Made by a program: the position numbers and the translations under genes. DNA of 13,287 nt from Deltaproteobacteria bacterium (lineage in GTDB: Bacteria; Desulfobacterota; Desulfobulbia; Desulfobulbales; BM004), in assembly GCA_020346205.1 (NCBI GenBank), contig CP070776.1:1028078-1041364 (forward strand), written 5' to 3'. Positions 5,032-13,218 of the stretch are shown here, in pieces (positions within the stretch are counted from its first letter, which is position 1; each line of letters starts with the position of its first letter). The notes beneath the pieces are model-generated. The model had not been told where the DNA came from. It did no database searches and worked only from the letters and a program-made list of their open reading frames with translations.

Positions 5032-7293
5032 ATGTCGAAATCTCTCATAATAGTCGAGTCGCCCGCAAAAGCGAGAACCCTGAAAAAATATCTGGGCAAG
5101 GATTATGATGTCAGGGCCTCCGTCGGCCACATTCGTGACTTGCCGGTCAGCAAGCTGGGCGTTGATATAAAAAAGGAATTTTCCCCTCAGTATGTAACAA
5201 TCAAAGGGAAAGGTAAAATTATCTCCGACCTGAAAAAGGCTGCCACCAAAGCTGATGAGATTTTTCTGGCTCCAGATCCTGACCGTGAGGGTGAAGCCAT
5301 TGCCTGGCACATTGCCCATATCTTAAAATCTGCAGATAAACCAATACATAGAGCCCTGTTCCATGAATTAACCCAGAAAGCTATTGGCACTGCCATCGAT
5401 AATGCTACCAGCATTAACCAGAACAAATTCCAGGCACAGCAGGCCCGCCGGATTTTGGACAGACTTGTGGGCTACCAGATTTCACCTCTCCTATGGGAAA
5501 AGGTAAGAAGAGGTCTTTCTGCCGGCAGGGTCCAGTCAGTCGCGGTACGAATGATATGTGATAGGGAAAGTGAAATTGAAAAATTCACACCCGTGGAATA
5601 CTGGACTATCGGAGTTAAACTGGAAGGAAAGAACCCGCCTCCATTCATTGCCAAGCTCGACAAGATCTCCGGCCGTAAGACCAAGGTGGAAAACGAAGGA
5701 CAGGCCACGGAAATTGTTTCAACGCTGAAAAAGGCTGCGCATACTGTCAGTGCTGTTGACAAGAAAGAGCGTAAACGTTATCCAAGTCCTCCATTTATTA
5801 CCAGCACACTGCAGCAGGACGCCAACAGGAAATTCCGTTTTCCGGCAAAGAGGACCATGGGGCTGGCCCAGAAACTCTACGAAGGAATCGAGTTGGGCGA
5901 TAAAGGGCCTGTCGGGTTAATTACTTATATGCGTACAGACTCTACCCGTATAAATAAAGAAGCTCTTGCTGAAGTTCGTGAGTTTATCAAAAAGGATTAC
6001 GGTCAAGATCTTTTGCCCTCAAAACCGGTTTTTTATAAAACCTCAAAAGCATCGCAGGACGCCCATGAAGCCATACGTCCTACCGATGTCACCCTGACAC
6101 CTGAAAAGGTCGCACCCTATCTGGAAAAGGGTTTACTCAACCTATATACCCTTATCTGGAAAAGATTTGTTGCATCGCAGATGTGCCCTGCCATTTATGA
6201 TCAAACAACCATTTCAATCAAGGCTGATAAATATCTGCTCAAGGCCCAGGGTGCCATTCTCCGCTTCAAAGGGTTTATGGCACTTTATGTTGAATCCAGA
6301 GAAGAAAACGGGGAAAACAATGGTAATGGTAAAGACAGTGCCATTATCCCCGATGTAGCTACTGGCGAATCAGTCAAGGTCTTATCTGTTGATCCGAAAC
6401 AGAATTTTACCCAACCCCCACCGCGCTATACTGAGGCAACACTTGTCAAGGCCCTAGAAGAAAACGGGGTCGGCCGCCCCAGCACCTATGCCTCCATTAT
6501 TTCTACCATCCTTGACAAGGAATATGTCATGCAGCAGAAGAGAAAATTTGTGCCTTCTGACCTGGGAAGACTTGTCAATGATCTTCTGGTGGCCCATTTC
6601 CCCAATATTCTGGATATTGAGTTCACCGCTACCATGGAAGAAAACCTGGATAAGGTTGAAGAGGGAGAAAGTAATTGGATAAATCTGCTGCAAGCCTTTT
6701 ACACCCCTTTTGAGAAAACCCTTACTGCTGCCAAGCAGGAAATGAAATCAATAAAAAAACAGGGACTCCCGACAGAAATTCCTTGCAAACTCTGCGACGG
6801 TAACCTGGTCATCAAGTGGGGCAGAACAGGAGAGTTCCTGGCATGTGAGAATTATCCAACATGTAAATTTACCCAGAATTTCAGGAAGGATGAGAACGGC
6901 ACTATAATTCCCATAGAAAAAGAAGAGCCTGTAGACTCTGGTGAAAAATGTGAAAAGTGTGGCAGACCCATGGTTTACAAGCAGGGACGTTATGGAAAAT
7001 TCCTGGCCTGTTCTGGCTATCCTGAATGCAAGCACATAAGGGCCCAGACCACCGGAGTGAAATGTCCTGAAGAAAAATGTACGGGAGAACTTGTACAAAA
7101 GGTTTCAAAAAAGGGGAAAGTTTTCTTCAGCTGCAACAGATTCCCGAAATGTAAATTTGCTACCTGGGACCGACCTGTACCCAAAAAATGCCCAAGCTGC
7201 AACAAACCCTTTCTCTTAGAAAAAAAGACGAAAAAGGGCACTGTTCTGCAGTGCATGGATAATGCTTGCGGTTATTCCGAACCTTTGGCATAA
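5032..7293 (+). CDS. topA: DNA topoisomerase I (type IA)
   Basis: This 753-residue enzyme relaxes negative supercoils by cutting and rejoining one DNA strand. The TOPRIM domain opens with SLIIVESPAKARTLKKYL (catalytic E9) and carries the metal-binding DPDREGEA at 82-89. The QARRILDRLVGYQISPLLW and LSAGRVQSVAVRMICDRE blocks follow. The active-site tyrosine is Y299 in GLITYMRTDSTR, the attacking residue that forms the covalent DNA link. GVGRPSTYASII is the later core motif. The C-terminus has four Cys4 zinc-ribbon units: Cys 585/588/605/611, 640/643/660/666, 678/683/701/707 and 720/723/741/746. All four retain their ligand Cys. Length and layout fit the bacterial family. The ATG is followed by the standard MSKSLIIVE start; no strong Shine-Dalgarno is seen. 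It heads a plus-strand run with rsfS 65 bases downstream. Confidence 0.97.
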   Translation: MSKSLIIVESPAKARTLKKYLGKDYDVRASVGHIRDLPVSKLGVDIKKEFSPQYVTIKGKGKIISDLKKAATKADEIFLAPDPDREGEAIAWHIAHILKSADKPIHRALFHELTQKAIGTAIDNATSINQNKFQAQQARRILDRLVGYQISPLLWEKVRRGLSAGRVQSVAVRMICDRESEIEKFTPVEYWTIGVKLEGKNPPPFIAKLDKISGRKTKVENEGQATEIVSTLKKAAHTVSAVDKKERKRYPSPPFITSTLQQDANRKFRFPAKRTMGLAQKLYEGIELGDKGPVGLITYMRTDSTRINKEALAEVREFIKKDYGQDLLPSKPVFYKTSKASQDAHEAIRPTDVTLTPEKVAPYLEKGLLNLYTLIWKRFVASQMCPAIYDQTTISIKADKYLLKAQGAILRFKGFMALYVESREENGENNGNGKDSAIIPDVATGESVKVLSVDPKQNFTQPPPRYTEATLVKALEENGVGRPSTYASIISTILDKEYVMQQKRKFVPSDLGRLVNDLLVAHFPNILDIEFTATMEENLDKVEEGESNWINLLQAFYTPFEKTLTAAKQEMKSIKKQGLPTEIPCKLCDGNLVIKWGRTGEFLACENYPTCKFTQNFRKDENGTIIPIEKEEPVDSGEKCEKCGRPMVYKQGRYGKFLACSGYPECKHIRAQTTGVKCPEEKCTGELVQKVSKKGKVFFSCNRFPKCKFATWDRPVPKKCPSCNKPFLLEKKTKKGTVLQCMDNACGYSEPLA

Positions 7294-7358
7294 CCATATC
7301 CAATGAGAAAAGTATCTTTATCTTTTCTTTCTTACCTAATCAATACTACCGATAATCC

Positions 7359-7733
7359 ATGCAGCAGGTAAAGAAAAAGCATCGTAAGAAAAGCAGCAAG
7401 GAACTTGCCAAGCTTTGCGCCCAGGCTGCAATAGACAAGAAAGCTGAGGAACCAATAGTTCTCGATGTCAGAAAGCTTTGCTCTTTTACTGATTTTTTTG
7501 TCATCATCAGTGGCAGGTCGACCAGGCATGTTCAAGGGCTTGCCGAAGCTATCGAGGCAGAGTTGCGCAGTAAGAAAATTTCCTCCTCTAAAGCAGAGGG
7601 TCTTAATGAGGGAACATGGGTGTTGTTAGATTATAATGATATCGTTGTTCACATCTTCTACGCTGAAACGAGAAAGTTTTACGATATAGAGGGGCTCTGG
7701 CATGATGCGCCCCGAATTTCCCTGGATGATTAA
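7359..7733 (+). CDS. rsfS: Ribosome silencing factor RsfS (Iojap/YbeB family)
   Basis: This 124-residue cytoplasmic protein belongs to the family that binds ribosomal protein L14 and blocks joining of the 30S and 50S subunits, lowering translation when nutrients are scarce. The family core is all present: LAKLCAQAAIDKKAEEPIVL, then DVRKLCSFTDFFVIISGRST, RHVQGLAEAIEAEL, and the C-terminal EGTWVLLDYNDIVVHIFYAE followed by TRKFYDIEGLWHDA. The N-terminus is short and basic (QQVKKKHRKKSSK). No Shine-Dalgarno precedes the chosen ATG, and no other start gives a better fit. It is followed 15 bases later by gpmI; in many bacteria rsfS sits near nadD or gpmI-type genes. The family assignment is firm. 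Confidence 0.95.
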   Translation: MQQVKKKHRKKSSKELAKLCAQAAIDKKAEEPIVLDVRKLCSFTDFFVIISGRSTRHVQGLAEAIEAELRSKKISSSKAEGLNEGTWVLLDYNDIVVHIFYAETRKFYDIEGLWHDAPRISLDD

Positions 7734-7748
7734 CCAACTAGTTCTTAG

Positions 7749-9299
7749 ATGAAAACCCCGACCCCCATATTACTGGCTATTCTTGATGGCTGGGGAGCAG
7801 GCCCCTTGACTGATGCCAACGCCATACATGTGGCCGATACTCCGAACATGGACCGCTGGCAGCAAAACTATCCTTTTACTACCTTGCTGGCCCATAACGG
7901 TGCTGTTGGTTTACCGGAAGGCCAGATGGGTAATTCTGAAGTGGGGCACCTCAATATCGGTGCTGGCCGTATTGTCTACCAGGATTTCACACGCATCAAC
8001 CACGCCATTGAAACAGGTGATTTCTTCGCAAATGAAGTTCTTAAAAACTGTTTTGCCAAGGCCCTGGAAAAAAAATCCGCTGTGCATCTCATGGGCCTTA
8101 TTTCCGACGGCGGTGTCCACAGCCACATGAATCACCTCTTTGCGCTGCTCAGAATGGCTGCCGATCATGGCCTCACCGAGGTCTATATCCATGCTTTTAT
8201 GGATGGCAGGGATACCCCGCCGACCAGCGGCCTTGACTATATAAAACAGCTGCAAAATGAGCTGGGCCGAATCGGCACGGGTCGCCTGGCCACGATATCA
8301 GGCCGCTATTATGCCATGGACCGTGATAAACGTTGGGAAAGAGTAAAAGTTGCCTGGCAGGCCATTGTTGATGGCCAAGGTGTTTCAGGACATGACCCGG
8401 TGCAGGCCATGAAAGACGCTTATGAACGGGGCGAAACCGATGAATTTATTAAACCTATTGTCCTGTGCGATGAAACCGGCGAAGCCATTGCCACAGTCAA
8501 GGACAATGACGTAGTCCTGATGTTCAATTTCAGGGCTGATCGTGTCCGTGAACTGACCCAGGTCTTTACGGATACGGATTGGGATGAGTTTACCGTAAAT
8601 TTCATGCCTGTTTTAGCAGAATACGTTACTTTTACCCAGTATGACGATGATTTCGCCCTACCTGTTGCTTTTCCTCCCGTGAGCCTGGATCATATACTGG
8701 CAGAGGAGATAAGTTCGGCTGGCTTAAGGCAGCTCCGCATTGCGGAAACAGAAAAATACGCCCATGTCACCTACTTCTTCAATGGCGGCCGTGAAGAACC
8801 TTTTCCGATGGAAGAGCGCGTTTTGATCCCATCACCAAGAGAAGTGGCTACCTATGACCTGAAACCTGAGATGAGCGCTCACTTTGTGACCGAAGAACTC
8901 CTGCAGCGTATTGATAATGAAGACTACTCGCTCATTGTACTTAATTTTGCCAACGGTGATATGGTCGGGCACAGCGGTATACTGGAGGCTGCGGTCAAAG
9001 CCTGTGAAGCAGTGGATGAATGCCTTGGGAAAATTGTGGAAAAATTCACTGCCAAAGGGGGTATTGCCTTAATAACAGCCGACCACGGCAATGCTGAGGA
9101 TATGTGTGACCCGCACTCACTTTGTCCGATCACAGCACACTCCTCCAACCCGGTGCCGTTTATCCTGATCAGCGAACATTACAAAACAGCAAAATTACAC
9201 CATGGCGGTTCTCTCCGGGATATCGCCCCTACTATTCTCAGCCTGCAGGACCTGCAAATACCGGAAGAAATGACAGGCAAAAGCCTTATTAAACCCTAG
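7749..9299 (+). CDS. gpmI: 2,3-bisphosphoglycerate-independent phosphoglycerate mutase
   Basis: This 516-residue cytoplasmic enzyme interconverts 3- and 2-phosphoglycerate in glycolysis and gluconeogenesis, using two Mn2+ ions and a phosphoserine intermediate. It starts with LLAILDGWG (metal ligand D13) and carries the nucleophile S63 in GQMGNSEVGHLNIGAGR. The phosphotransferase insert has HLMGLISDGGVHSH, HAFMDGRDTPP and SGRYYAMDRDKRWER, followed by MFNFRADRVREL. The C-terminal alkaline phosphatase-like half has YVTFTQYDD, NFANGDMVGHSG and the metal-binding ITADHGNAEDM, with HSSNPVPFIL near the end. All key motifs are intact and the length is normal. It begins 15 bases after rsfS with no visible Shine-Dalgarno, which suggests co-transcription. 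The 140-base spacer downstream shows no clear terminator. Confidence 0.97.
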   Translation: MKTPTPILLAILDGWGAGPLTDANAIHVADTPNMDRWQQNYPFTTLLAHNGAVGLPEGQMGNSEVGHLNIGAGRIVYQDFTRINHAIETGDFFANEVLKNCFAKALEKKSAVHLMGLISDGGVHSHMNHLFALLRMAADHGLTEVYIHAFMDGRDTPPTSGLDYIKQLQNELGRIGTGRLATISGRYYAMDRDKRWERVKVAWQAIVDGQGVSGHDPVQAMKDAYERGETDEFIKPIVLCDETGEAIATVKDNDVVLMFNFRADRVRELTQVFTDTDWDEFTVNFMPVLAEYVTFTQYDDDFALPVAFPPVSLDHILAEEISSAGLRQLRIAETEKYAHVTYFFNGGREEPFPMEERVLIPSPREVATYDLKPEMSAHFVTEELLQRIDNEDYSLIVLNFANGDMVGHSGILEAAVKACEAVDECLGKIVEKFTAKGGIALITADHGNAEDMCDPHSLCPITAHSSNPVPFILISEHYKTAKLHHGGSLRDIAPTILSLQDLQIPEEMTGKSLIKP

Positions 9300-9439
9300 T
9301 TAGGTTCTTCAGTGATACCTTAATGCTTGTGCTTGCTTTTTGGCATGAGATTCTGCTAAACAAAGACCGTAACCTTGTAGCATAATTTCCAGATTACCGT
9401 TTGATGCGGTTTTAATTTCAGAATACAGCGATATTAATC

Positions 9440-10837
9440 ATGCACTATATTAGCACAAGGGGAGGAATTTCCCCGATACCATTTAAGGATGCAGTAATGA
9501 TGGGCCTGGCAACTGACGGCGGACTCCTGCTGCCTGAGACTTTACCAAAGGTGGACCAGGAAACTTTGACACGCTGGAAATCATTTTCATTTCAGCAGCT
9601 GGCCTCAGAAATCTTCCGCCTCTTTATCAGTGATATCCCTGATGCACACATCACTGAGCTCATTTCCCGGTCCTATTCTAGCTTCTCTCACCCGGATATC
9701 ACCCCTCTGGTTAAAAAGGATAATCTCTATATTCTTGAACTCTTCCATGGCCCCACCCTGGCCTTCAAGGATGTGGCTTTGCAGTTTCTCGGCAATGTCT
9801 TTGAGTACATCCTGGAAGAAACAGGAAGCAAAATGAACATAATCGGCGCTACTTCCGGTGATACAGGTTCAGCAGCCATTTACGGAGTGCGGGGCAAGGA
9901 GCGCATTAATATCTTTATTCTTCATCCCCATAAAAGGGTGAGCCCCATCCAGGAACTTCAAATGACAACAGTAGTTGACCCCAATGTCTTCAACGTTGCC
10001 ATCAGGGGCACCTTTGATGACGGGCAGGCTATTGTTAAAGCCATTTTTAATGACATCCCTTTCAAGGATAAATTTCACCTCGGTGCTGTCAACTCCATCA
10101 ACTGGGCCCGTATTCTGGCCCAGGTCGTCTACTACGTTTATGCATGGTTCAGAATAAAGGAAGACACCGGTAAGGAGTCCATCGATTTTTCAGTACCGAC
10201 TGGAAATTTTGGTGATATCTTTGCCGGTTATATTGCCAAAAGTCTCCTGCCTAATGGCGCAATTCGAAAACTCATCCTGGCAACCAATGAAAACAACCTG
10301 CTCACTCGTTTTGTCACCCAGGGAGATTATTCCGTCTCAAAGGTCGTAGCCACAAGCAGTCCCTCCATGGACATCCAGGTGGCTAGCAATTTTGAGCGTT
10401 ACCTTTATTACCTTTACGATTCTGACCCTGAAAGGACCAGAAAAGATTTTGAGCAATTTTCCCAAAACGGCAAACTCCGTTTTGACGAGAGTCTCCTGCG
10501 CATCATTCAGCAGGACTTTGCTTCAAAAAGTGTCAGTGAGGAGGAGACCCTGAGCACAATCAGGAAATTCTACGAGGACCATGATTATCTGCTCGATCCC
10601 CATACTGCAGTAGGGGTAAATGCTGCCCAAGAATGCTCTTCTTCAGATATACCGGTTATCTGTTTAGCAACTGCACATCCTGCCAAGTTCGGCGCAGCGG
10701 TTACAAAGGCTATTGGTAAAGCACCTGATTTGCCGCCGGCTTTGAAAGGTTTGGAAGACAAGGAAAGCAGGTGTGAAGTCCTTGAGCCCGATATCGGGAT
10801 GGTACAGGATTATATTGCCCGGAATGCTCTTTTATAA
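9440..10837 (+). CDS. thrC: Threonine synthase
   Basis: This 465-residue pyridoxal-phosphate enzyme makes L-threonine from O-phosphohomoserine, the last step of threonine biosynthesis. The N-terminus (MHYISTRGGISPIPFKDAVM, then GLATDGGLLLPE) is the typical start of the longer class of ThrC. The PLP lysine is K110 in ELFHGPTLAFKDVALQFLGN. The phosphate/cofactor loop TSGDTGSAAIYG follows, as does VPTGNFGDIFAGYIAK later. The segment DPHTAVGVNAA near the C-terminus and the TAHPAKFG stretch are also family marks. The protein is complete. The ATG at 9440 is the only good start and has no Shine-Dalgarno. Downstream, the PNP-family gene starts 14 bases after the stop, so thrC, that gene and mtaD probably form one transcription unit. 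Confidence 0.96.
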   Translation: MHYISTRGGISPIPFKDAVMMGLATDGGLLLPETLPKVDQETLTRWKSFSFQQLASEIFRLFISDIPDAHITELISRSYSSFSHPDITPLVKKDNLYILELFHGPTLAFKDVALQFLGNVFEYILEETGSKMNIIGATSGDTGSAAIYGVRGKERINIFILHPHKRVSPIQELQMTTVVDPNVFNVAIRGTFDDGQAIVKAIFNDIPFKDKFHLGAVNSINWARILAQVVYYVYAWFRIKEDTGKESIDFSVPTGNFGDIFAGYIAKSLLPNGAIRKLILATNENNLLTRFVTQGDYSVSKVVATSSPSMDIQVASNFERYLYYLYDSDPERTRKDFEQFSQNGKLRFDESLLRIIQQDFASKSVSEEETLSTIRKFYEDHDYLLDPHTAVGVNAAQECSSSDIPVICLATAHPAKFGAAVTKAIGKAPDLPPALKGLEDKESRCEVLEPDIGMVQDYIARNALL

Positions 10838-10851
10838 ATGAAAGAGCTTAA

Positions 10852-11685
10852 ATGAGAGATATGGAAGACTACAAGAAACAAGTCGAGGAAACTATCAGCT
10901 TCCTGAAGGGTAAGATCAAGAAGCCGCCTGCTGTTGTTATCATCCTCGGTACCGGCCTCGGCGGTTTAATTGACTCAATGGATATTGATACCCTGCTGCC
11001 CTATGATGAAATCCCCTACTTTCCCCGTTCCACAGTGCCCGGTCATCATGGCAATCTCATTTTCGGCACATTGAGCAACAAAAATGTGGCTGTGCTGCAG
11101 GGCCGTTTTCATTACTACGAGGGCTATTCAACCAGAGAAATCACCTTCCCGCTCAGAGTCCTGTCCCTGCTCGGGGCAGACACCCTTGTTATTACAAATG
11201 CAGCAGGTGGTCTTGATCCACATTATGCTCCTGGCACCATTATGATAATCCGCGATCATCTCAATTTTATCGGTGAAAATCCTTTGCGAGGTGCAAATAT
11301 CGATGCATGGGGCCCCCGCTTTCCAGACCTTTCAGAACCGTATGATAAAAAACTTATTGATGCAGCGAAGCATTGTGCTGAATATCTGCACATGAATAAT
11401 GTTACCACAGGGGTATACGTGGCCATACCAGGCCCCAGTCTGGAAACTCCGGCTGAAACAAGATTTCTCCGATCTGCCGGGGCGGATGCTGTTGGCATGT
11501 CGTCAGTACCGGAGGTAATTGTGGCCAAGCATGCCGGCATGAGGGTGTTGGGACTTTCTGCTATTGCCAATGTCAATGACCCGGACAATTTTGTCCCTAT
11601 CCTGCTTGATGATATTCTAAAGACTGCTGAAGAAATTGAACCGGTTTTGCAGGAATGGATCAAAGAAATCCTTAAAGTTATCTAG
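10852..11685 (+). CDS. Purine nucleoside phosphorylase family; possible methylthioinosine phosphorylase
   Basis: This 277-residue enzyme belongs to the trimeric PNP/MTAP family, which cleaves purine nucleosides with phosphate to the base and a sugar 1-phosphate. Seen motifs: phosphate loop ILGTGLGGL (about 31-39), FPRSTVPGHHG, QGRFHYYEGY, VITNAAGGLDP, GPSLETPAETR and GMSSVPEV. N240 (in AIANVND) matches the Asn that selects 6-oxopurines such as hypoxanthine; adenosine-type MTAPs have Asp. Aligning the next segment by eye, PILLDDIL places L252 where inosine/guanosine PNPs have the His that binds the ribose 5'-OH. MTAPs also have a hydrophobic residue there. Together with mtaD 16 bases downstream this suggests 5'-methylthioinosine as substrate (inference); ordinary inosine phosphorylase is the alternative. 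The start has a GAAAGAG ribosome site 5 bases upstream (10840-10846); a second ATG three codons in is less well placed. Confidence 0.88.
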   Translation: MRDMEDYKKQVEETISFLKGKIKKPPAVVIILGTGLGGLIDSMDIDTLLPYDEIPYFPRSTVPGHHGNLIFGTLSNKNVAVLQGRFHYYEGYSTREITFPLRVLSLLGADTLVITNAAGGLDPHYAPGTIMIIRDHLNFIGENPLRGANIDAWGPRFPDLSEPYDKKLIDAAKHCAEYLHMNNVTTGVYVAIPGPSLETPAETRFLRSAGADAVGMSSVPEVIVAKHAGMRVLGLSAIANVNDPDNFVPILLDDILKTAEEIEPVLQEWIKEILKVI

Positions 11686-11701
11686 TAGTTATGGAGTTAT
11701 G

Positions 11702-13033
11702 ATGAGTCAGGCGGAACCCTCTGCTGATCTTCTGGTTACCGGAAGTTATCTTTACCTTCAGGACAAAAGTAAATCCATTGTCAAGGATGGCGGTATCGCT
11801 ATACTCAAGGACACCATTGTCGAGATCGGTAATGCATCAGACCTGGCTTCCAAATATCCCGGTGCTGAGAAGCTTGCTACTGACCACGGCCTTATCATGC
11901 CCGGCCTTATCAATACCCATACCCATGCAGCCATGGCATGTTTCCGTGGCCTGGCAGACGATCTTCCCCTCATGCAATGGCTGCAGGAATATATTTTTCC
12001 GGTTGAGTCAAAACTGACAGGCGATATAGTCTATCAGTCCACCTTGCTCTCCCTTGCGGAAATGATTAAATCGGGCACCACAAGCTTCTGTGACATGTAC
12101 CTTTTTGCCAAGGACGTTGCCAGGGCTGTTGATGAGTCAGGGATGCGTGCCTGGATCGGTGAGGTCCTCTATGATTTTCCTTCGCCCAACTATGGTGAGG
12201 TAGCAGCCGGATTTGAATATGTAAAAGAACTTTTTGCCACATATGCTGGGCACCCCCTCATTAATATCACTGTTGATCCTCATGCCGTCTATACCTGTTC
12301 TCCAGACCTATTAAAGAATCTAAAAATGCTGGCAGATGAACATGATGCACTTTACGTGATTCACCTATCTGAAACAGAAGATGAGGTGAAAGGATCCCTG
12401 GAACGTTTTGGGGCAAGCCCGGTTATGCACCTTGATAATCTGGGACTCTTAGATAATAGGGTTGTTGCTGACCACTGCGTCATGCTGAGCGATGATGAAA
12501 TAACGCTCATGGCCCAAAAAGGAGTTAAGGTTGCCCACTGCCCTGAAAGTAACATGAAACTCGCATCAGGCATTGCGCCTGTACCGCACATGATTGCAGC
12601 AGGTATTTCTGTGGGACTCGGGACCGACGGCAGTGCCAGTAACAACAACGTGGATATGTTCGGGGAGATGAACTCAGCTGCCAAGCTACACAAGGTCAAC
12701 TCCCTTGATCCTACTTCAATGCCCGCTGAAACAGTACTTGAAATGGCAACCATTGGTGGAGCAAAGGTCCTGGGGGCGGAGAGTGAAATAGGCAGCCTGG
12801 AGCCAGGCAAAAAGGCAGATCTTATTGTACTGGACATGAACCAGCCTCACCTTACACCGCTATTCAATATTCCATCCCACATGGTTTACGCAGCCAGGGG
12901 AGCTGATGTGGTTCATTCTGTCATTAACGGAAAGGTTGTCATGCACAACAGAGAGTTGCTCTCCCTTGATGAGAAAGCAATATTGGACAACATGGCAAAC
13001 TTGGCCGAGCAGATAGCTATGATGAAAGACTGA
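11702..13033 (+). CDS. mtaD: 5-methylthioadenosine/S-adenosylhomocysteine deaminase
   Basis: This 443-residue cytoplasmic amidohydrolase removes the 6-amino group from methylthioadenosine or S-adenosylhomocysteine, giving the inosine analogue and ammonia. The beta-barrel metal site is complete: H73 and H75 (NTHTHAAM), H221 with E224 (HLSETEDE), H258 (ADHCVML) and D309 (LGTDGSASNN). FRGLADDLPLMQWLQEYIFP, CPESNMKLASG and the C-terminal LGAESEIGSLEPGKKADLIV are characteristic of the MtaD/TrzA group. The open frame extends upstream to 11636, into the phosphorylase gene, but the real start is the second of two adjacent ATGs (11699 and 11702), with GGAG at 11693-11696 five bases before it. Its place directly after a PNP-family gene points to a joint role in salvage of SAM by-products. 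Related amidohydrolases act on other aminopurines, so the exact substrate is not proven. Confidence 0.92.
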   Translation: MSQAEPSADLLVTGSYLYLQDKSKSIVKDGGIAILKDTIVEIGNASDLASKYPGAEKLATDHGLIMPGLINTHTHAAMACFRGLADDLPLMQWLQEYIFPVESKLTGDIVYQSTLLSLAEMIKSGTTSFCDMYLFAKDVARAVDESGMRAWIGEVLYDFPSPNYGEVAAGFEYVKELFATYAGHPLINITVDPHAVYTCSPDLLKNLKMLADEHDALYVIHLSETEDEVKGSLERFGASPVMHLDNLGLLDNRVVADHCVMLSDDEITLMAQKGVKVAHCPESNMKLASGIAPVPHMIAAGISVGLGTDGSASNNNVDMFGEMNSAAKLHKVNSLDPTSMPAETVLEMATIGGAKVLGAESEIGSLEPGKKADLIVLDMNQPHLTPLFNIPSHMVYAARGADVVHSVINGKVVMHNRELLSLDEKAILDNMANLAEQIAMMKD

Positions 13034-13218
13034 CCTCTTTTAAAAATGAGAGCCAGTTGCATCTATTGCAATTTGATTTGCAAGGATTGGCTGAAAGGAG
13101 TAAATTTAATTAATAATGGCACGAAATCGAATGGAATGTTATTAATTGCGCCTTTGATGAGCGTAATTTTGATAGATTCTATCCGAGAGGTTAATTTTAA
13201 AACTCGTGAGGTAACTAT
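13034..13218 (+). promoter_or_regulatory. Spacer upstream of tatA
   Basis: The 185 bases between mtaD and tatA are AT-rich and hold no gene that I can support. Three TTGCA copies occur close together near 13058-13082. The spacing suggests that tatA has its own promoter, but I could not assign -35 and -10 boxes. No terminator-type hairpin with a U-run follows mtaD. Confidence 0.3.

Noticed and set aside
7306..7328. Hairpin AGAAAAG...CTTTTCT between topA and rsfS as a terminator
   Set aside because: The stem is seven weak, mostly A-T pairs with no following U-run, so it would not be a convincing terminator.
11636..11701. Upstream ATG extension of mtaD (22 extra codons)
   Set aside because: It overlaps the end of the phosphorylase gene and its residues do not resemble the family; GGAG at 11693-11696 fits the ATG at 11702.
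13117..13134. TGGCACG resembling the -24 element of a sigma-54 promoter
   Set aside because: The required GC-containing -12 element (TTGC) is absent at the right spacing; the bases there are CGAAT-like.
13095..13145. Possible leader peptide MARNRMECY after an AAGGAG motif upstream of tatA
   Set aside because: The AAGGAG lies about 15 bases from the ATG, too far for normal initiation, and nine codons are expected by chance.
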